Shown in pieces: positions 52,479 to 60,556 of a stretch of DNA of 64,000 bases. Each line of letters begins with the position of its first letter. The stretch's first letter is position 1. The notes under the pieces were generated by a model that saw only the letters and a program-made list of their open reading frames with translations, was not told where the DNA came from and did not search any database. This DNA comes from Quadrisphaera granulorum (lineage in GTDB: Bacteria; Actinomycetota; Actinomycetes; Actinomycetales; Quadrisphaeraceae), in NCBI RefSeq assembly GCF_003149145.1, contig NZ_QGDQ01000017.1:1-64000 (forward strand), written 5' to 3'. The position numbers and the translations under genes are program-made.

Positions 52479-52670
52479 TCAGCCGCGTCCGCGGCGCCCG
52501 AGGGCGGACAGGACGTCGACGCGGCCCTCGACTTGGGCGCCGATGAGCCAGCCGATCGCGCCGAGCACGACGGCGAACACGAAGCCGGCGAAGCCTCCGT
52601 AGACACCGGCGATGGCGAGCAGGATTCCGGCCAGGGCGGCGGCCCAGGAAGCGGGGATGGTGCTGTTCAC
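52479..52670 (-). CDS. DUF2273-type small membrane protein
   Basis: A 63-residue protein with two hydrophobic helices (AALAGILLAIAGVYGGF, FVFAVVLGAIGWLIGA) and a basic tail RVDVLSALGRRGRG. It fits DUF2273 small membrane proteins that accompany Asp23. GTG 52670 follows GGAAA. Upstream, 52671-52791 is a 121-bp spacer with no clear signal. Confidence 0.82.
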   Translation of the reverse strand: MNSTIPASWAAALAGILLAIAGVYGGFAGFVFAVVLGAIGWLIGAQVEGRVDVLSALGRRGRG

Positions 52671-52791
52671 GGGTTTCCTCCGAGTCGGTCTGGGGTGACC
52701 GCGGCGGTGCGGTCAGGGTGGAGAACGGGCGGATCTGAGCGGTGCTGTCAGCGGTCCGTGCCGCGCTCCGCGCCGAGACCCGCCTCGCGGC

Positions 52792-53148
52792 TCACGGGCG
52801 GGGCGCGGGAGCCGCGAGGTCCTCGACGTGGACGTGGACCGGCTGCGGGGCAACGGCGGGACCGAGGGCCTCCACCGCGCGGTGCACGGCCTCGGCCGTG
52901 GCGCGGATATCGGCGGTGGTCTCGAGCACGAGGTGGACCGAGGTGCCGCCCTCGCGCAGGGCCACCCCCGCCACCCGGCGACCGGGCAGGAAGGTGGCGA
53001 CTCCCCCCAGGGGACCGCTGTGGAGGGCGGCCACCCCGGGGACGGCCAGCACCGCGCCGGCGACGACGTCGACGGGTTCCAGGACGCGCCCCTCGAGGAC
53101 GCTCCCTTGAGCGACGCCGTGGTCCTCCGCAGGGCTGGTCGGGCTCAT
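52792..53148 (-). CDS. Small Asp23-like protein
   Basis: A 118-residue protein. VVAGAVLAVPGVAALHSGPLGGVATFLPGRRVAGVALREGGTSVHLVLETTADI follows the Asp23 strand-helix pattern (vpGV ... v.V.v.v). It lies seven bases downstream of a full Asp23 gene, so co-transcription is certain. It was probably derived by duplication within the cluster. ATG 53148; no strong ribosome-binding site. Confidence 0.72.
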   Translation of the reverse strand: MSPTSPAEDHGVAQGSVLEGRVLEPVDVVAGAVLAVPGVAALHSGPLGGVATFLPGRRVAGVALREGGTSVHLVLETTADIRATAEAVHRAVEALGPAVAPQPVHVHVEDLAAPAPRP

Positions 53149-53155
53149 CAGCAGC

Positions 53156-53632
53156 TCACTGGACGCGGGCGGGCTTGGTGGGGACGTCGGTCTCGTCGTC
53201 GTCCTCGGAGGGGATGTGGACGTCGTTGACGTCGATGTTGACCTCGGTGACCTCCAGGCCGGTCATGCGCTCCACGGAGCTGATGACGTTGCGGCGGACG
53301 CCGGCGGCGAGGTCGGCGATGGCGACGCCGTATTCGGCGATGAGGTCGATGTCGATGGCGGCCTGCTTTTCGCCGACCTCGACGGAGACGCCCTGGGAGT
53401 GGTTGGTGGTGGCGCCGGGGATGCGCTCGCGCAGGGCGCCGATGGCGCGGGCAGTGCCGCCGCCGAGGGCGAAGACGCCGTTGACCTCGCGGGTGGCGAT
53501 GCCGGCGATCTTGGAGACGACGGTGTCGGCGATGGTGGTGGAGCCCTGGGTGCTGGCCAGGGAGCCCGTCAGCGCGCCCGACTTGGCGGAGGTCGCGACG
53601 GCGGTGCTGGGGTTCACGGTGGTCTGGGACAT
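53156..53632 (-). CDS. Asp23/Gls24 family envelope stress protein
   Basis: A 158-residue canonical Asp23 protein: TIADTVVSKIAGIATREVNGVFALGGG, then GVSVEVGEKQAAIDIDLIAEYGVAIADLAAGVRRNVISSVERMTGLEVTEVNIDVNDVHIP. The tail is acidic. ATG 53632 is preceded by GAGGAGG. First gene of the minus-strand cluster and divergent from the sigma factor gene; their common control is likely. Confidence 0.92.
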   Translation of the reverse strand: MSQTTVNPSTAVATSAKSGALTGSLASTQGSTTIADTVVSKIAGIATREVNGVFALGGGTARAIGALRERIPGATTNHSQGVSVEVGEKQAAIDIDLIAEYGVAIADLAAGVRRNVISSVERMTGLEVTEVNIDVNDVHIPSEDDDETDVPTKPARVQ

Positions 53633-53770
53633 GGGTCCGTCCTCCTCGCTGCGGCCTGGTGGGCCGCTCCTCGATGTGATCTGTCGGATCTGTGCGCCGG
53701 CTCCGGGGGAGTGCCCGAAGTGCGCGACACAGGGTGAGAGTCAGGTGGTGCCGGATCGTCACGCTCGACT

Positions 53771-54544
53771 TTGTGTGACCTGAGTCACAGATCGCGGCGA
53801 CCTCCGGATGAGCGTGCCCCAGTCGTTCGCATCGCGCACGACGAGTTCCGGTTGCCGCCTCCCGGGGGCGGTGATCTCCTGCCGGAGACGGTCCGCGCGG
53901 CGGACCACGGCCCCGAGGAGCTCGCGATTACCGCCGACGACGACGACCGCCCACCTGCGGGCAGCGAGGCGCACGGGGGGCACGGATCGTCATCTGTCGA
54001 CGACGACGTCCTCGCCCGCCGCGCCCGCGTCGGCGACCGCGAGGCCTTCGCCCAGCTCGTCGACCGCCACGGCCCCGCCCTGCACCGCTACGCGTCGCGA
54101 ATGCTCGACGACCCCAGCGAGACCGCCGACTGCCTGCAGGACGCCTTCGCCGACGCCTGGCGTGGCCTGCCCGGGTGGGAGGGGCGCGCCCAGGTGCGGA
54201 CGTGGCTGTTCACGCTCGTCACCCACGCCGTCCGCCGCCACCAGAGCCGGCACCTGCGCAAGACGCCGAAACCCGTGGACGACGAGCAGCTACGCACGCG
54301 CGTGGGCGCCAGCACGAGCAGCGACCCGGCGCGCATCGTGGAGATGGAGGACTTCGTGCGCGCACTGGACGCCGCACTCGGCACACTGCCCGAGGGGCAG
54401 CGGTCGGCCTGGCTGCTGCGCGAGGTCGAGGGCCTCTCGTACGCGGAGATCGCGGAGATCAGCGCCGCAACCCCAGACGTCGTGCGCGGGCGCCTGTCGC
54501 GGGCCCGCGCGTCCCTCGAAGTGGCAATGGAGGACTGGCGATGA
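53771..54544 (+). CDS. ECF-type RNA polymerase sigma factor
   Basis: Region 2 (DREAFAQLVDRHGPALHRYASRMLDDPSETADCLQDAFADAWRGLPGWEGRAQVRTWLFTLVTHAVRRH) and region 4 (LGTLPEGQRSAWLLREVEGLSYAEIAEISAATPDVVRGRLSRARASL) are clear. The start is unresolved: no ATG or GTG is in frame before region 2. TTG 53771 would lie in a CRP-like palindrome; ATT 53927 has GAGGAG six bases upstream. A long acidic leader results from TTG 53771. The stop overlaps the next gene (ATGA). It probably drives the Asp23 genes. Confidence 0.88.
   Translation: MCDLSHRSRRPPDERAPVVRIAHDEFRLPPPGGGDLLPETVRAADHGPEELAITADDDDRPPAGSEAHGGHGSSSVDDDVLARRARVGDREAFAQLVDRHGPALHRYASRMLDDPSETADCLQDAFADAWRGLPGWEGRAQVRTWLFTLVTHAVRRHQSRHLRKTPKPVDDEQLRTRVGASTSSDPARIVEMEDFVRALDAALGTLPEGQRSAWLLREVEGLSYAEIAEISAATPDVVRGRLSRARASLEVAMEDWR
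53774..53789. promoter_or_regulatory. CRP/GlxR-type operator
   Basis: TGTGACCTGAGTCACA is a perfect TGTGA-N6-TCACA palindrome, the consensus for CRP/GlxR-type regulators in actinobacteria. It lies in the divergent spacer between the Asp23 operon (start 53632) and the sigma factor gene. Confidence 0.6.
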
Positions 54545-55125
54545 CGGGCGAGGAGCGGCCTACCGAGCCCGTGGCCGGAGCGGACGGTGCTCCAGCGGCT
54601 CAGCCAGCTCCGGCGGCTGAGCCAGCTCCGGCTGCTCAGCCAGGTCCGGCGGCTGCCGGGCTGGGTGCTGAGCGCCTGGCCGCCGCGACAGCGGCCATGC
54701 GGCAGCACACCGACCGCGGCTGGGAGCAGGTCCGCGGCGACGTCATCGCCGCGGCGATGAGGGCTTTCCGCCCCTCCGCGCCGGTGCGCGGCGAGCACGG
54801 CCACGGGTCGTTCACCGTGGCGTCGGAGGTGGTGGTGGCCGCGGTGCGCCGCGCGCTGGACCCGCTTCCCGATGCCTCGGCCGACGCCGTCCGCCTCTCC
54901 ACCGACGACGACGACCGGCTCGAGCGCATCGTCGTCGCCGTCGTCGCCGCCTACGGATCGCCGCTGCTCGCCGTGGCCGACGAAGTGCGCGCCCGCACCG
55001 CGGCCGTCCTGGAGCGGCTGCTGGGGCCGGAGGCGCTTCGTGCCCCTGACGGGTCCGGCGTCGAATCCGTGGTGGAGGTCGACGTGCACATCGGCGGGGT
55101 GGAGGTCGACCCGCGCCGCCTGTGA
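54541..55125 (+). CDS. Sigma-linked hypothetical protein with Asp23-like C-terminus
   Basis: A 194-residue protein. ATG 54541 overlaps the sigma factor stop (ATGA). The N-terminal 40 residues are Pro/Ala repeats (PAPAAEPAPAAQPGPAA). The central part includes SFTVASEVVVAAVRRALDPLP and the C-terminus VVEVDVHIGGVEV, which recalls Asp23 strands. The position immediately after an ECF sigma gene is where an anti-sigma factor is expected, but no ZAS zinc motif is present. Function unknown. Confidence 0.75.
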   Translation: MTGEERPTEPVAGADGAPAAQPAPAAEPAPAAQPGPAAAGLGAERLAAATAAMRQHTDRGWEQVRGDVIAAAMRAFRPSAPVRGEHGHGSFTVASEVVVAAVRRALDPLPDASADAVRLSTDDDDRLERIVVAVVAAYGSPLLAVADEVRARTAAVLERLLGPEALRAPDGSGVESVVEVDVHIGGVEVDPRRL

Positions 55126-55173
55126 TCCCCGCCTCGTTCACCCGGTGGGCGGGGTGCTGGCAGGGTGTCGCGC

Positions 55174-55707
55174 GTGAGCACGCCTGGGAGCACCGCTGAG
55201 CAGCCGCTGGTCGGCGTCGTCATGGGATCCGACTCCGACTGGCCGGTGATGAGCGCCGCCGCGGAGGCACTCGCCGAGTTCGGCGTGCCCCACGAGGTCG
55301 ACGTCGTCTCCGCCCACCGCATGCCCGCCGAGATGATCGCCTACGGACAGGAGGCCGCCGGACGCGGACTGCGCGTGATCATTGCCGGAGCGGGCGGTGC
55401 CGCGCACCTGCCGGGCATGCTCGCTTCCGTCACGCCGCTGCCGGTCATCGGCGTGCCGGTGCCGCTGAAGCACCTCGACGGCATGGACTCGCTGCTGTCC
55501 ATCGTGCAGATGCCCGCGGGCGTGCCCGTGGCCACCGTGAGCATCGGCGGCGCGCGCAACGCGGGGCTCCTCGCCGTCAGGGTGCTCGCGGCGGGGGAGG
55601 GGGCGCTCGCTGAGCGGCTCCGCGCTGCCATGACGGCGTTCCAGGGAGAGCTGCGCGACGTCGCCCACGCCAAGGGCGCCCGCCTGCGGGAGCAGCGCAC
55701 CTCCTGA
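55174..55707 (+). CDS. purE: N5-carboxyaminoimidazole ribonucleotide mutase
   Basis: About 177 residues. [38 protein letters not shown] with the SDSDW and SAHRxP loops, then [27 protein letters not shown] and [24 protein letters not shown]. It converts N5-CAIR from PurK to CAIR. GTG 55174 has AGGG eight bases upstream; GTG 55165 is an alternative. Confidence 0.95.
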   Translation: MSTPGSTAEQPLVGVVMGSDSDWPVMSAAAEALAEFGVPHEVDVVSAHRMPAEMIAYGQEAAGRGLRVIIAGAGGAAHLPGMLASVTPLPVIGVPVPLKHLDGMDSLLSIVQMPAGVPVATVSIGGARNAGLLAVRVLAAGEGALAERLRAAMTAFQGELRDVAHAKGARLREQRTS

Positions 55708-55711
55708 CCGC

Positions 55712-55740
55712 GTCACAGCGTCACAGCGTCACAGCGTGAC
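55712..55740. repeat. 8-bp tandem repeat after purE
   Basis: Three copies of GTCACAGC (55712-55735) then GTGAC; the first GTCAC can pair with the last GTGAC. It lies five bases after the purE stop and may be a weak terminator. The remaining spacer to 55889 shows nothing recognisable. Confidence 0.6.
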
Positions 55741-55888
55741 CGTGGACCGGCCGACGGACGGGCGTTCCGTGCAGGGGCCTCCCAGTCGAGATCGAGGTGA
55801 TCTCCAGCTGGTGTACCGACGCTGCGACCATGTCCTCGAGCGGCCTGGCGCCCATTTCCCGCACCCAGCCCCGCTCCGGCGCTGACCG

Positions 55889-58096
55889 ATGACCCTGTCG
55901 TATTCGCCGTCGACGCCGCCGCCGGCCGAGTTGCCCGCCCCCGTGCCTGACCGCACGTCCCGCAGAGAGTTCTGGCGGGGGCGCGAGCAGGACCCGGCGT
56001 GGGCCCGGCCGGCCCTCGTCGTCCTCCTCGTGGGCACCGCGGTGCTGTACCTCTGGAACCTCAGCGCCTCAGGCTGGGGCAACGCGTTCTACGCGGCGGC
56101 AGCGCAGGCCGGGTCGGTGAGCTGGGAGGCGTTCCTCTTCGGCTCCTCGGACGCCGGGAACTCCATCACTGTCGACAAGCCCCCGGCCTCGATCTGGCTC
56201 ATGGCGCTCTCGGTGCGCCTGTTCGGGCTGTCGAGCTGGTCCGTGCTCGTCCCGCAGGCGCTCATGGGCGTCGGCACCGTGTGGCTGCTCCACCACAGCG
56301 TTCGACGTGTGCTGGGCGCACCTGCCGCGCTCCTGGCGGGCCTCGCCCTGGCGGTGACGCCGGTGGCTGCTCTGATGTTCCGGTTCAACAACCCCGACGC
56401 CCTGCTCGTGCTGCTCATGACCGGTGGGGCCGTCGCGGTGCTGCGGGCCATGGAGGCGTCGCGGACGTCGACGCAGACGCGCTGGCTGCTGCTGGCAGGG
56501 GTGCTGGTGGGCCTGGGCTTCCTCACCAAGCAGTTGCAGGTGCTCCTCGTGGTGCCGGCGTTCGGCCTGACCTACCTGCTCTTCGGGCGACCCGCGCTGG
56601 GCCGGCGCGTGGCGCAGCTGGTGGCCGCTGGGGTCGCCGTCGTCGTCTCCGCGGGGTGGTGGGTGGCCCTGGTTCAGCTGTGGCCGGCGGGGTCACGGCC
56701 CTACATCGGTGGCTCGCAGGACAACGACTTCCTCGAGCTGACCTTCGGCTACAACGGTCTGGGACGGCTGACGGGCCGCGAGGTCGGCGCCGTAGGCACC
56801 ACCGTGGGCCCCGGCGGTGTCGGCCACTGGGGCGAGACCGGACTGCTCCGCCTCGTCGGTTCGCAGTTCGGCGGTCAGATCGCGTGGCTGGTGCCGGCGG
56901 CCTTCGTGCTGGGTGCCACGGCCCTGTGGCTGCTGCGCCGGGCCGAGCGCACCTCGGTGCTGCGGGCGGCACTGGTGCTGTGGGTGACCTGGCTGCTGAC
57001 CACCGCTGTGGTGTTCAGCTTCATGTCGGGGATCTTCCACCCGTACTACACGGTCGCGCTGGCCCCCGCGATTGCCGCGATGGTGGCCATCGGAGCCCTG
57101 GTCACCTGGCAGGCCCGTGACAGATGGCTGGGGACGACGGCGCTTGCCGTCGCCACTGCGAGCACCGCCGTGTGGGCGTTCGTGCTGCTGGAGCGCAGCA
57201 GTGACTACTACCCGGCGCTGAAGTGGCTGGTGCTGCTCGTCGGGCTGGGGGCCGCAGTGGGCTTCGTCGTCCTCAAGGCGTTCCCGGCGCTGCCGACCCT
57301 CGGGCGGACGGGGCTGTTGTCGGTGGTGGGCGCTGCGATCGTCGCCTCGCTGGCGGCGCCGACGGCGTACGCCGTGGACACCGCGGGGACTGCGCACACC
57401 GGTTCCCTGCCCAGCGCCGGTCCGGCGGCCGCGTCGGGGAGGGCCATGTTCGGGTGGGGTCCGGGGGGCTGGCCTGGCGGGCAAGGCGGCCCCGGCGGGC
57501 AGGGCTGGCCTGGCGGGCAAGGCGGGCAAGGCGGGCAAGGCGGGCAAGGCGGCGGCTGGCAAGGCGGCCCCGGCGGGCAGAGCTGGCCTGGCGGGCAAGG
57601 CGGGGGCTGGCAAGGCGGCCCCGGCGGGCAGGGCTGGCCTGGCTGGCAGGGCGGGGGCTGGCCCGGCGGGGGACGTCCGGGGGCAGCGGGCGGCCTGCTC
57701 GATGCGACGACGCCGAGCGCCGGGCTCACGTCTCTCCTGCTGGACGACGCCGACCGGTACCGCTGGGTTGCCGCCACCATCGGCTCGCAGAATGCGGCCG
57801 GCTACCAGCTCGCCACGCAGCGCCCGGTGATGCCCGTCGGTGGGTTCAACGGCACCGACCCGTCGCCGACGCTGGCCCAGTTCCAGCGGTACGTGAAGGA
57901 CGGTGCCATCCACTACTTCATCGAGAGCGACACCGAGGAAGCAGCAGACGGCGAGGAGCCGGCCTCCGCGCAGATCCGTGCCTGGGTGGAGGAGAACTAC
58001 ACCCCACAGGAGGAGGGCGGGGTCACCATCTACGACCTCACCGCGCTTCCGGTGCAGGCTTCGGCGTCGAACACGTGGGACGGCACGACCGCCTGA
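55889..58096 (+). CDS. GT39-type membrane glycosyltransferase (ArnT-like)
   Basis: A 735-residue polytopic protein of the PMT/ArnT superfamily with about 11-13 membrane helices. The first outer loop contains NAFYAAAAQAGSVSWEAFLFGSSDAGNSITVDKPPASIW, typical of bacterial GT39-like enzymes; FRFNNPDALLVLL is another mark. After the last helix (about residue 500) a Gly/Gln/Trp-rich linker precedes an extracellular C-terminal domain (LLLDDADRYRWVAATIGSQNAAGYQLAT...). It probably moves a sugar from a polyprenyl phosphate carrier. ATG 55889. Confidence 0.9.
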   Translation: MTLSYSPSTPPPAELPAPVPDRTSRREFWRGREQDPAWARPALVVLLVGTAVLYLWNLSASGWGNAFYAAAAQAGSVSWEAFLFGSSDAGNSITVDKPPASIWLMALSVRLFGLSSWSVLVPQALMGVGTVWLLHHSVRRVLGAPAALLAGLALAVTPVAALMFRFNNPDALLVLLMTGGAVAVLRAMEASRTSTQTRWLLLAGVLVGLGFLTKQLQVLLVVPAFGLTYLLFGRPALGRRVAQLVAAGVAVVVSAGWWVALVQLWPAGSRPYIGGSQDNDFLELTFGYNGLGRLTGREVGAVGTTVGPGGVGHWGETGLLRLVGSQFGGQIAWLVPAAFVLGATALWLLRRAERTSVLRAALVLWVTWLLTTAVVFSFMSGIFHPYYTVALAPAIAAMVAIGALVTWQARDRWLGTTALAVATASTAVWAFVLLERSSDYYPALKWLVLLVGLGAAVGFVVLKAFPALPTLGRTGLLSVVGAAIVASLAAPTAYAVDTAGTAHTGSLPSAGPAAASGRAMFGWGPGGWPGGQGGPGGQGWPGGQGGQGGQGGQGGGWQGGPGGQSWPGGQGGGWQGGPGGQGWPGWQGGGWPGGGRPGAAGGLLDATTPSAGLTSLLLDDADRYRWVAATIGSQNAAGYQLATQRPVMPVGGFNGTDPSPTLAQFQRYVKDGAIHYFIESDTEEAADGEEPASAQIRAWVEENYTPQEEGGVTIYDLTALPVQASASNTWDGTTA
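57471..57672 (+). repeat. Gly/Gln/Trp-coding repeat tract inside the GT39 gene
   Basis: Repeats of GGCGGGCAAGGCGG and variants encode blocks such as WPGGQGG and GGWQGGPGGQ. Units range from 9 to about 60 bp (a near 60-bp duplication GGWQGGPGGQxWPGGQG), making length variation by slippage likely. Confidence 0.85.
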
Positions 58097-58129
58097 CCTC
58101 CCCCGCCCCCTCGTCCTACCGAGGCTCAC

Positions 58130-59383
58130 TCAGGAGGTGGCGCTGGTCGCCGATCCGGTGGCCTCGGCGGCGGCGATCGCCTTGATGGACTCGGTGTCGT
58201 CGTCCTTGATGGCCTGGAACACCTGGTTCGCCTTCTCCTCGTCCCAGTCGACGACGAGTCCGGCCTTGGTCCGGCGGTTGTCGCTCGCGATCGGCACGTT
58301 CAGCGACACCGCCTGACCGCCGGCCACGGCGCGCACACCCATGACGAAGCCGAAGAGGTCCGCAGGGCCGAAGCCGTCGTTCACTGACAGCGCCGCGCCG
58401 CCCGCGGAGGCCAGCGGGAACGCGCGCGTCGGGTTGAGCAGCACCGCGGGGGAAGCTGCCTCGTGCGCCACCGCCCCGATGATCGCGCGCTGGCGCTGGG
58501 CGCGGCCCAGGTCGCCGTTGACGTCGAGGTCGCGGCTGCGGGCGTAGCCGAGCGCCGTCGCCCCGCTCATCGTCTGGCAGCCGGCGGGGATGTCGAGCCC
58601 GGCCTTCGGGTCCTTCATGGCCTTCTCGGGGCACATCTCGACGCCGCCGACGGCGTCGACGAGGTTCGCGAACCCGCCCAGCCCCGTCTCCACGTACCCG
58701 TCGATGTGGATGCCGGTGGCGCCCTCCACGGTCTCCACCAGCAGCGACGGCCCGCCAAACGCGTACGCCGCGTTGATCTTGTTGGAGCCGTGGTCGGGGA
58801 TCTTCACGTAGCTGTCGCGCGGGATGCTCAGCAGCACCGTCGGCCCGCCGCCGGAGGGGCGGTGCAGCAGCATGATCGTGTCGGTGCGCTTGCCCTCGAC
58901 GTCGGTGCCGGTGGACAGCTCCACCATCTGGTCGCGCGTGAGGCCCTCGCGGCTGTCGGAGCCGACCAGCAGGATCGTTTGGCCGGGCGTCGCCGCCACG
59001 GACGAGTCCGGCATCGCCCCGATCCGCTGCACCGACGTGTACGCCACGCCGCCCAGCGCCAGCGGGTACCCGACCAGAGCTAGGAGCAGGACGACGACGG
59101 TGCGCCCGGGCCTGCGCCGCCGGCCCGCCGGGCGCGCCGATGGCGGGGGAGCCGCAGGCTGGGGCGGCTGACCGCCGCGGCCGCTGCCGCCACGTCCGCC
59201 GCCGCCGCGTCCGCCGTCGCCACCCGAGCCGCCACCGTCTTCCCGGTAGGCGCGCTCCCCGCGGTGGGGGCCCTTCCCCGACCGCTCCTGACCTGCGGGT
59301 TCACGCTGGCTCGGGGCGCCACGGCGCAGCGACGGCGACGACCTGTAGGTCGTCGCGGGGCCCCAGCGCGGTTCCTCAGCCAC
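58130..59383 (-). CDS. LCP (LytR-CpsA-Psr) family cell-wall ligase
   Basis: A 417-residue type II membrane protein. A disordered Gly/Arg/Pro cytoplasmic tail (about 95 residues) precedes one helix (VVVLLLALVGYPLALGGV). The LCP domain has ILLVGSDSREG, GKRTDTIMLLHRP, VLLSIPRDSYVKIP, NKINAAYAFGGP, GLGGFANLVDAVGGVEMC and ALGYARSRDLDVNGDLGRAQRQRAIIGA, with the Arg and Asp residues that bind polyprenyl pyrophosphate. It attaches glycopolymers to peptidoglycan. GTG 59383. Confidence 0.94.
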   Translation of the reverse strand: MAEEPRWGPATTYRSSPSLRRGAPSQREPAGQERSGKGPHRGERAYREDGGGSGGDGGRGGGGRGGSGRGGQPPQPAAPPPSARPAGRRRRPGRTVVVLLLALVGYPLALGGVAYTSVQRIGAMPDSSVAATPGQTILLVGSDSREGLTRDQMVELSTGTDVEGKRTDTIMLLHRPSGGGPTVLLSIPRDSYVKIPDHGSNKINAAYAFGGPSLLVETVEGATGIHIDGYVETGLGGFANLVDAVGGVEMCPEKAMKDPKAGLDIPAGCQTMSGATALGYARSRDLDVNGDLGRAQRQRAIIGAVAHEAASPAVLLNPTRAFPLASAGGAALSVNDGFGPADLFGFVMGVRAVAGGQAVSLNVPIASDNRRTKAGLVVDWDEEKANQVFQAIKDDDTESIKAIAAAEATGSATSATS

Positions 59384-59470
59384 GTCGCGAGCGTAGGACG
59401 GCGGAGCCCGCGAAGGGCTGAGAATCGCCTGAAGCCTGGTCGCGCCGCAGGTCAGCGGCCCGTACGCACC

Positions 59471-59884
59471 TCAACGGCCGAGCCGAGGCGCCTCGATGAG
59501 CGGGCACGTATCCATGACGACGTCGAGCCCCGCAGCCGCCGCCCTGGCTGCAGCGTCGTCGTCGACCACGCCGAGCTGCAGCCACACCGCTCCCGCACCC
59601 ACGGCGATGGCCTCGTCGACGATGGCGCCGGCGCGGCTGCTGTTGACGAAGACGTCGACGACGTCGATGCGACCGGGCACCTCCGCGAGCGTGCGGTAGC
59701 CGCGGGCGCCGTGCACCTCTTCGGCGCGGGGATGCACCGGCACGATCGGGTGGCCCATGAGCTGCAGCCCCGCCGCCACGCGGTACGCCGCGCGAGCGGT
59801 GTTCTGTGACAGCCCGACCACCGCCCAGCGCCCGGGCGCCGTGAGGAGCCGCGCGATGACCTCGGGATCGTTGCGGTGGGTCAC
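59471..59884 (-). CDS. CoA-binding-domain protein (YccU-like)
   Basis: A 137-residue Rossmann protein. WAVVGLSQNTARAAYRVAAGLQLMGHPIVPVHPRAEEVHG is the CoA-binding motif and IDVVDVFVNSSRAGAIVDEAIAVGAGAVWLQLGVVDDDAAARAAAAGLDVVMDTCPLIE the rest of the fold. Role of these small proteins is undefined. Start GTG 59884. It follows the DUF2304 gene by 13 bp. Confidence 0.9.
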   Translation of the reverse strand: MTHRNDPEVIARLLTAPGRWAVVGLSQNTARAAYRVAAGLQLMGHPIVPVHPRAEEVHGARGYRTLAEVPGRIDVVDVFVNSSRAGAIVDEAIAVGAGAVWLQLGVVDDDAAARAAAAGLDVVMDTCPLIEAPRLGR

Positions 59885-59897
59885 CCTGTGACGGTAG

Positions 59898-60440
59898 TCA
59901 GCTGGCGGGGACGGAGCGCGGCGCCGGCACCGTGCGACGCACGGGGGCGCCCGTGGCGGGCTGCGTCATCGGGCCGACCGGCGGCACCACCGGCGCCAGC
60001 GGCGCGGACGCGGCGGCGCTCGTCGTCGTCGTCGATCGAGAGGAAAGGGCGGCCCGTGCGGCGGCGGCCTGCGCCTCGGCCAGCTGGGCGGCCAGGGTGG
60101 CTTCGGCGGCGGCGCGTGCGGCGGCCTCGTCGAGGGCCAGGCGGCGGCTCAGCACGGTGACCTGGCGCTGCAGGTCACGCGTGCGCAGGTAGGAGCTGAC
60201 CATGAACCCGAGGAACGCGACGATCGTCGCGTAGAGCAGCAGGTCGGTGCCGCGCCCGACGCCGAGCACGCCCGCAGCCGACTGCCAGGTCTGGGGGAAG
60301 AGCAGCGAGGCGATCGCCAGCGCCACGAAGCCCAGCACGCCGACCCGGCGTATCGCCTGGTGGCGCGCTGTCGAGTGCCCGCGCACGAAGAGGAGCGCCA
60401 CGACACCGATCCCGACCATCAGCAGGGCCTTGATGAGCAC
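59898..60440 (-). CDS. DUF2304 membrane protein
   Basis: About 180 residues with three hydrophobic helices (LIKALLMVGIGVVALLFV, GVLGFVALAIASLLF, LLLYATIVAFLGFMVSSYL), then a coiled-coil segment (LRTRDLQRQVTVLSRRLALDEAAA) and a disordered tail. DUF2304 proteins regularly partner GT2 polyprenyl-phosphate glycosyltransferases, as here. GTG 60440 is preferred to the upstream start because GGAG lies just before it. Confidence 0.88.
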   Translation of the reverse strand: MLIKALLMVGIGVVALLFVRGHSTARHQAIRRVGVLGFVALAIASLLFPQTWQSAAGVLGVGRGTDLLLYATIVAFLGFMVSSYLRTRDLQRQVTVLSRRLALDEAAARAAAEATLAAQLAEAQAAAARAALSSRSTTTTSAAASAPLAPVVPPVGPMTQPATGAPVRRTVPAPRSVPAS

Positions 60441-60556
60441 GCTCTCCACCTCGCCATCGTGCAACGCCGTCAGTACCCAGCGTGGCCGTTCCGCATACTC
60501 AGAGCAACGACGACACCCGGAAGGGTGCTGACAGTGCCTTCGGGTTCACGGGGACG

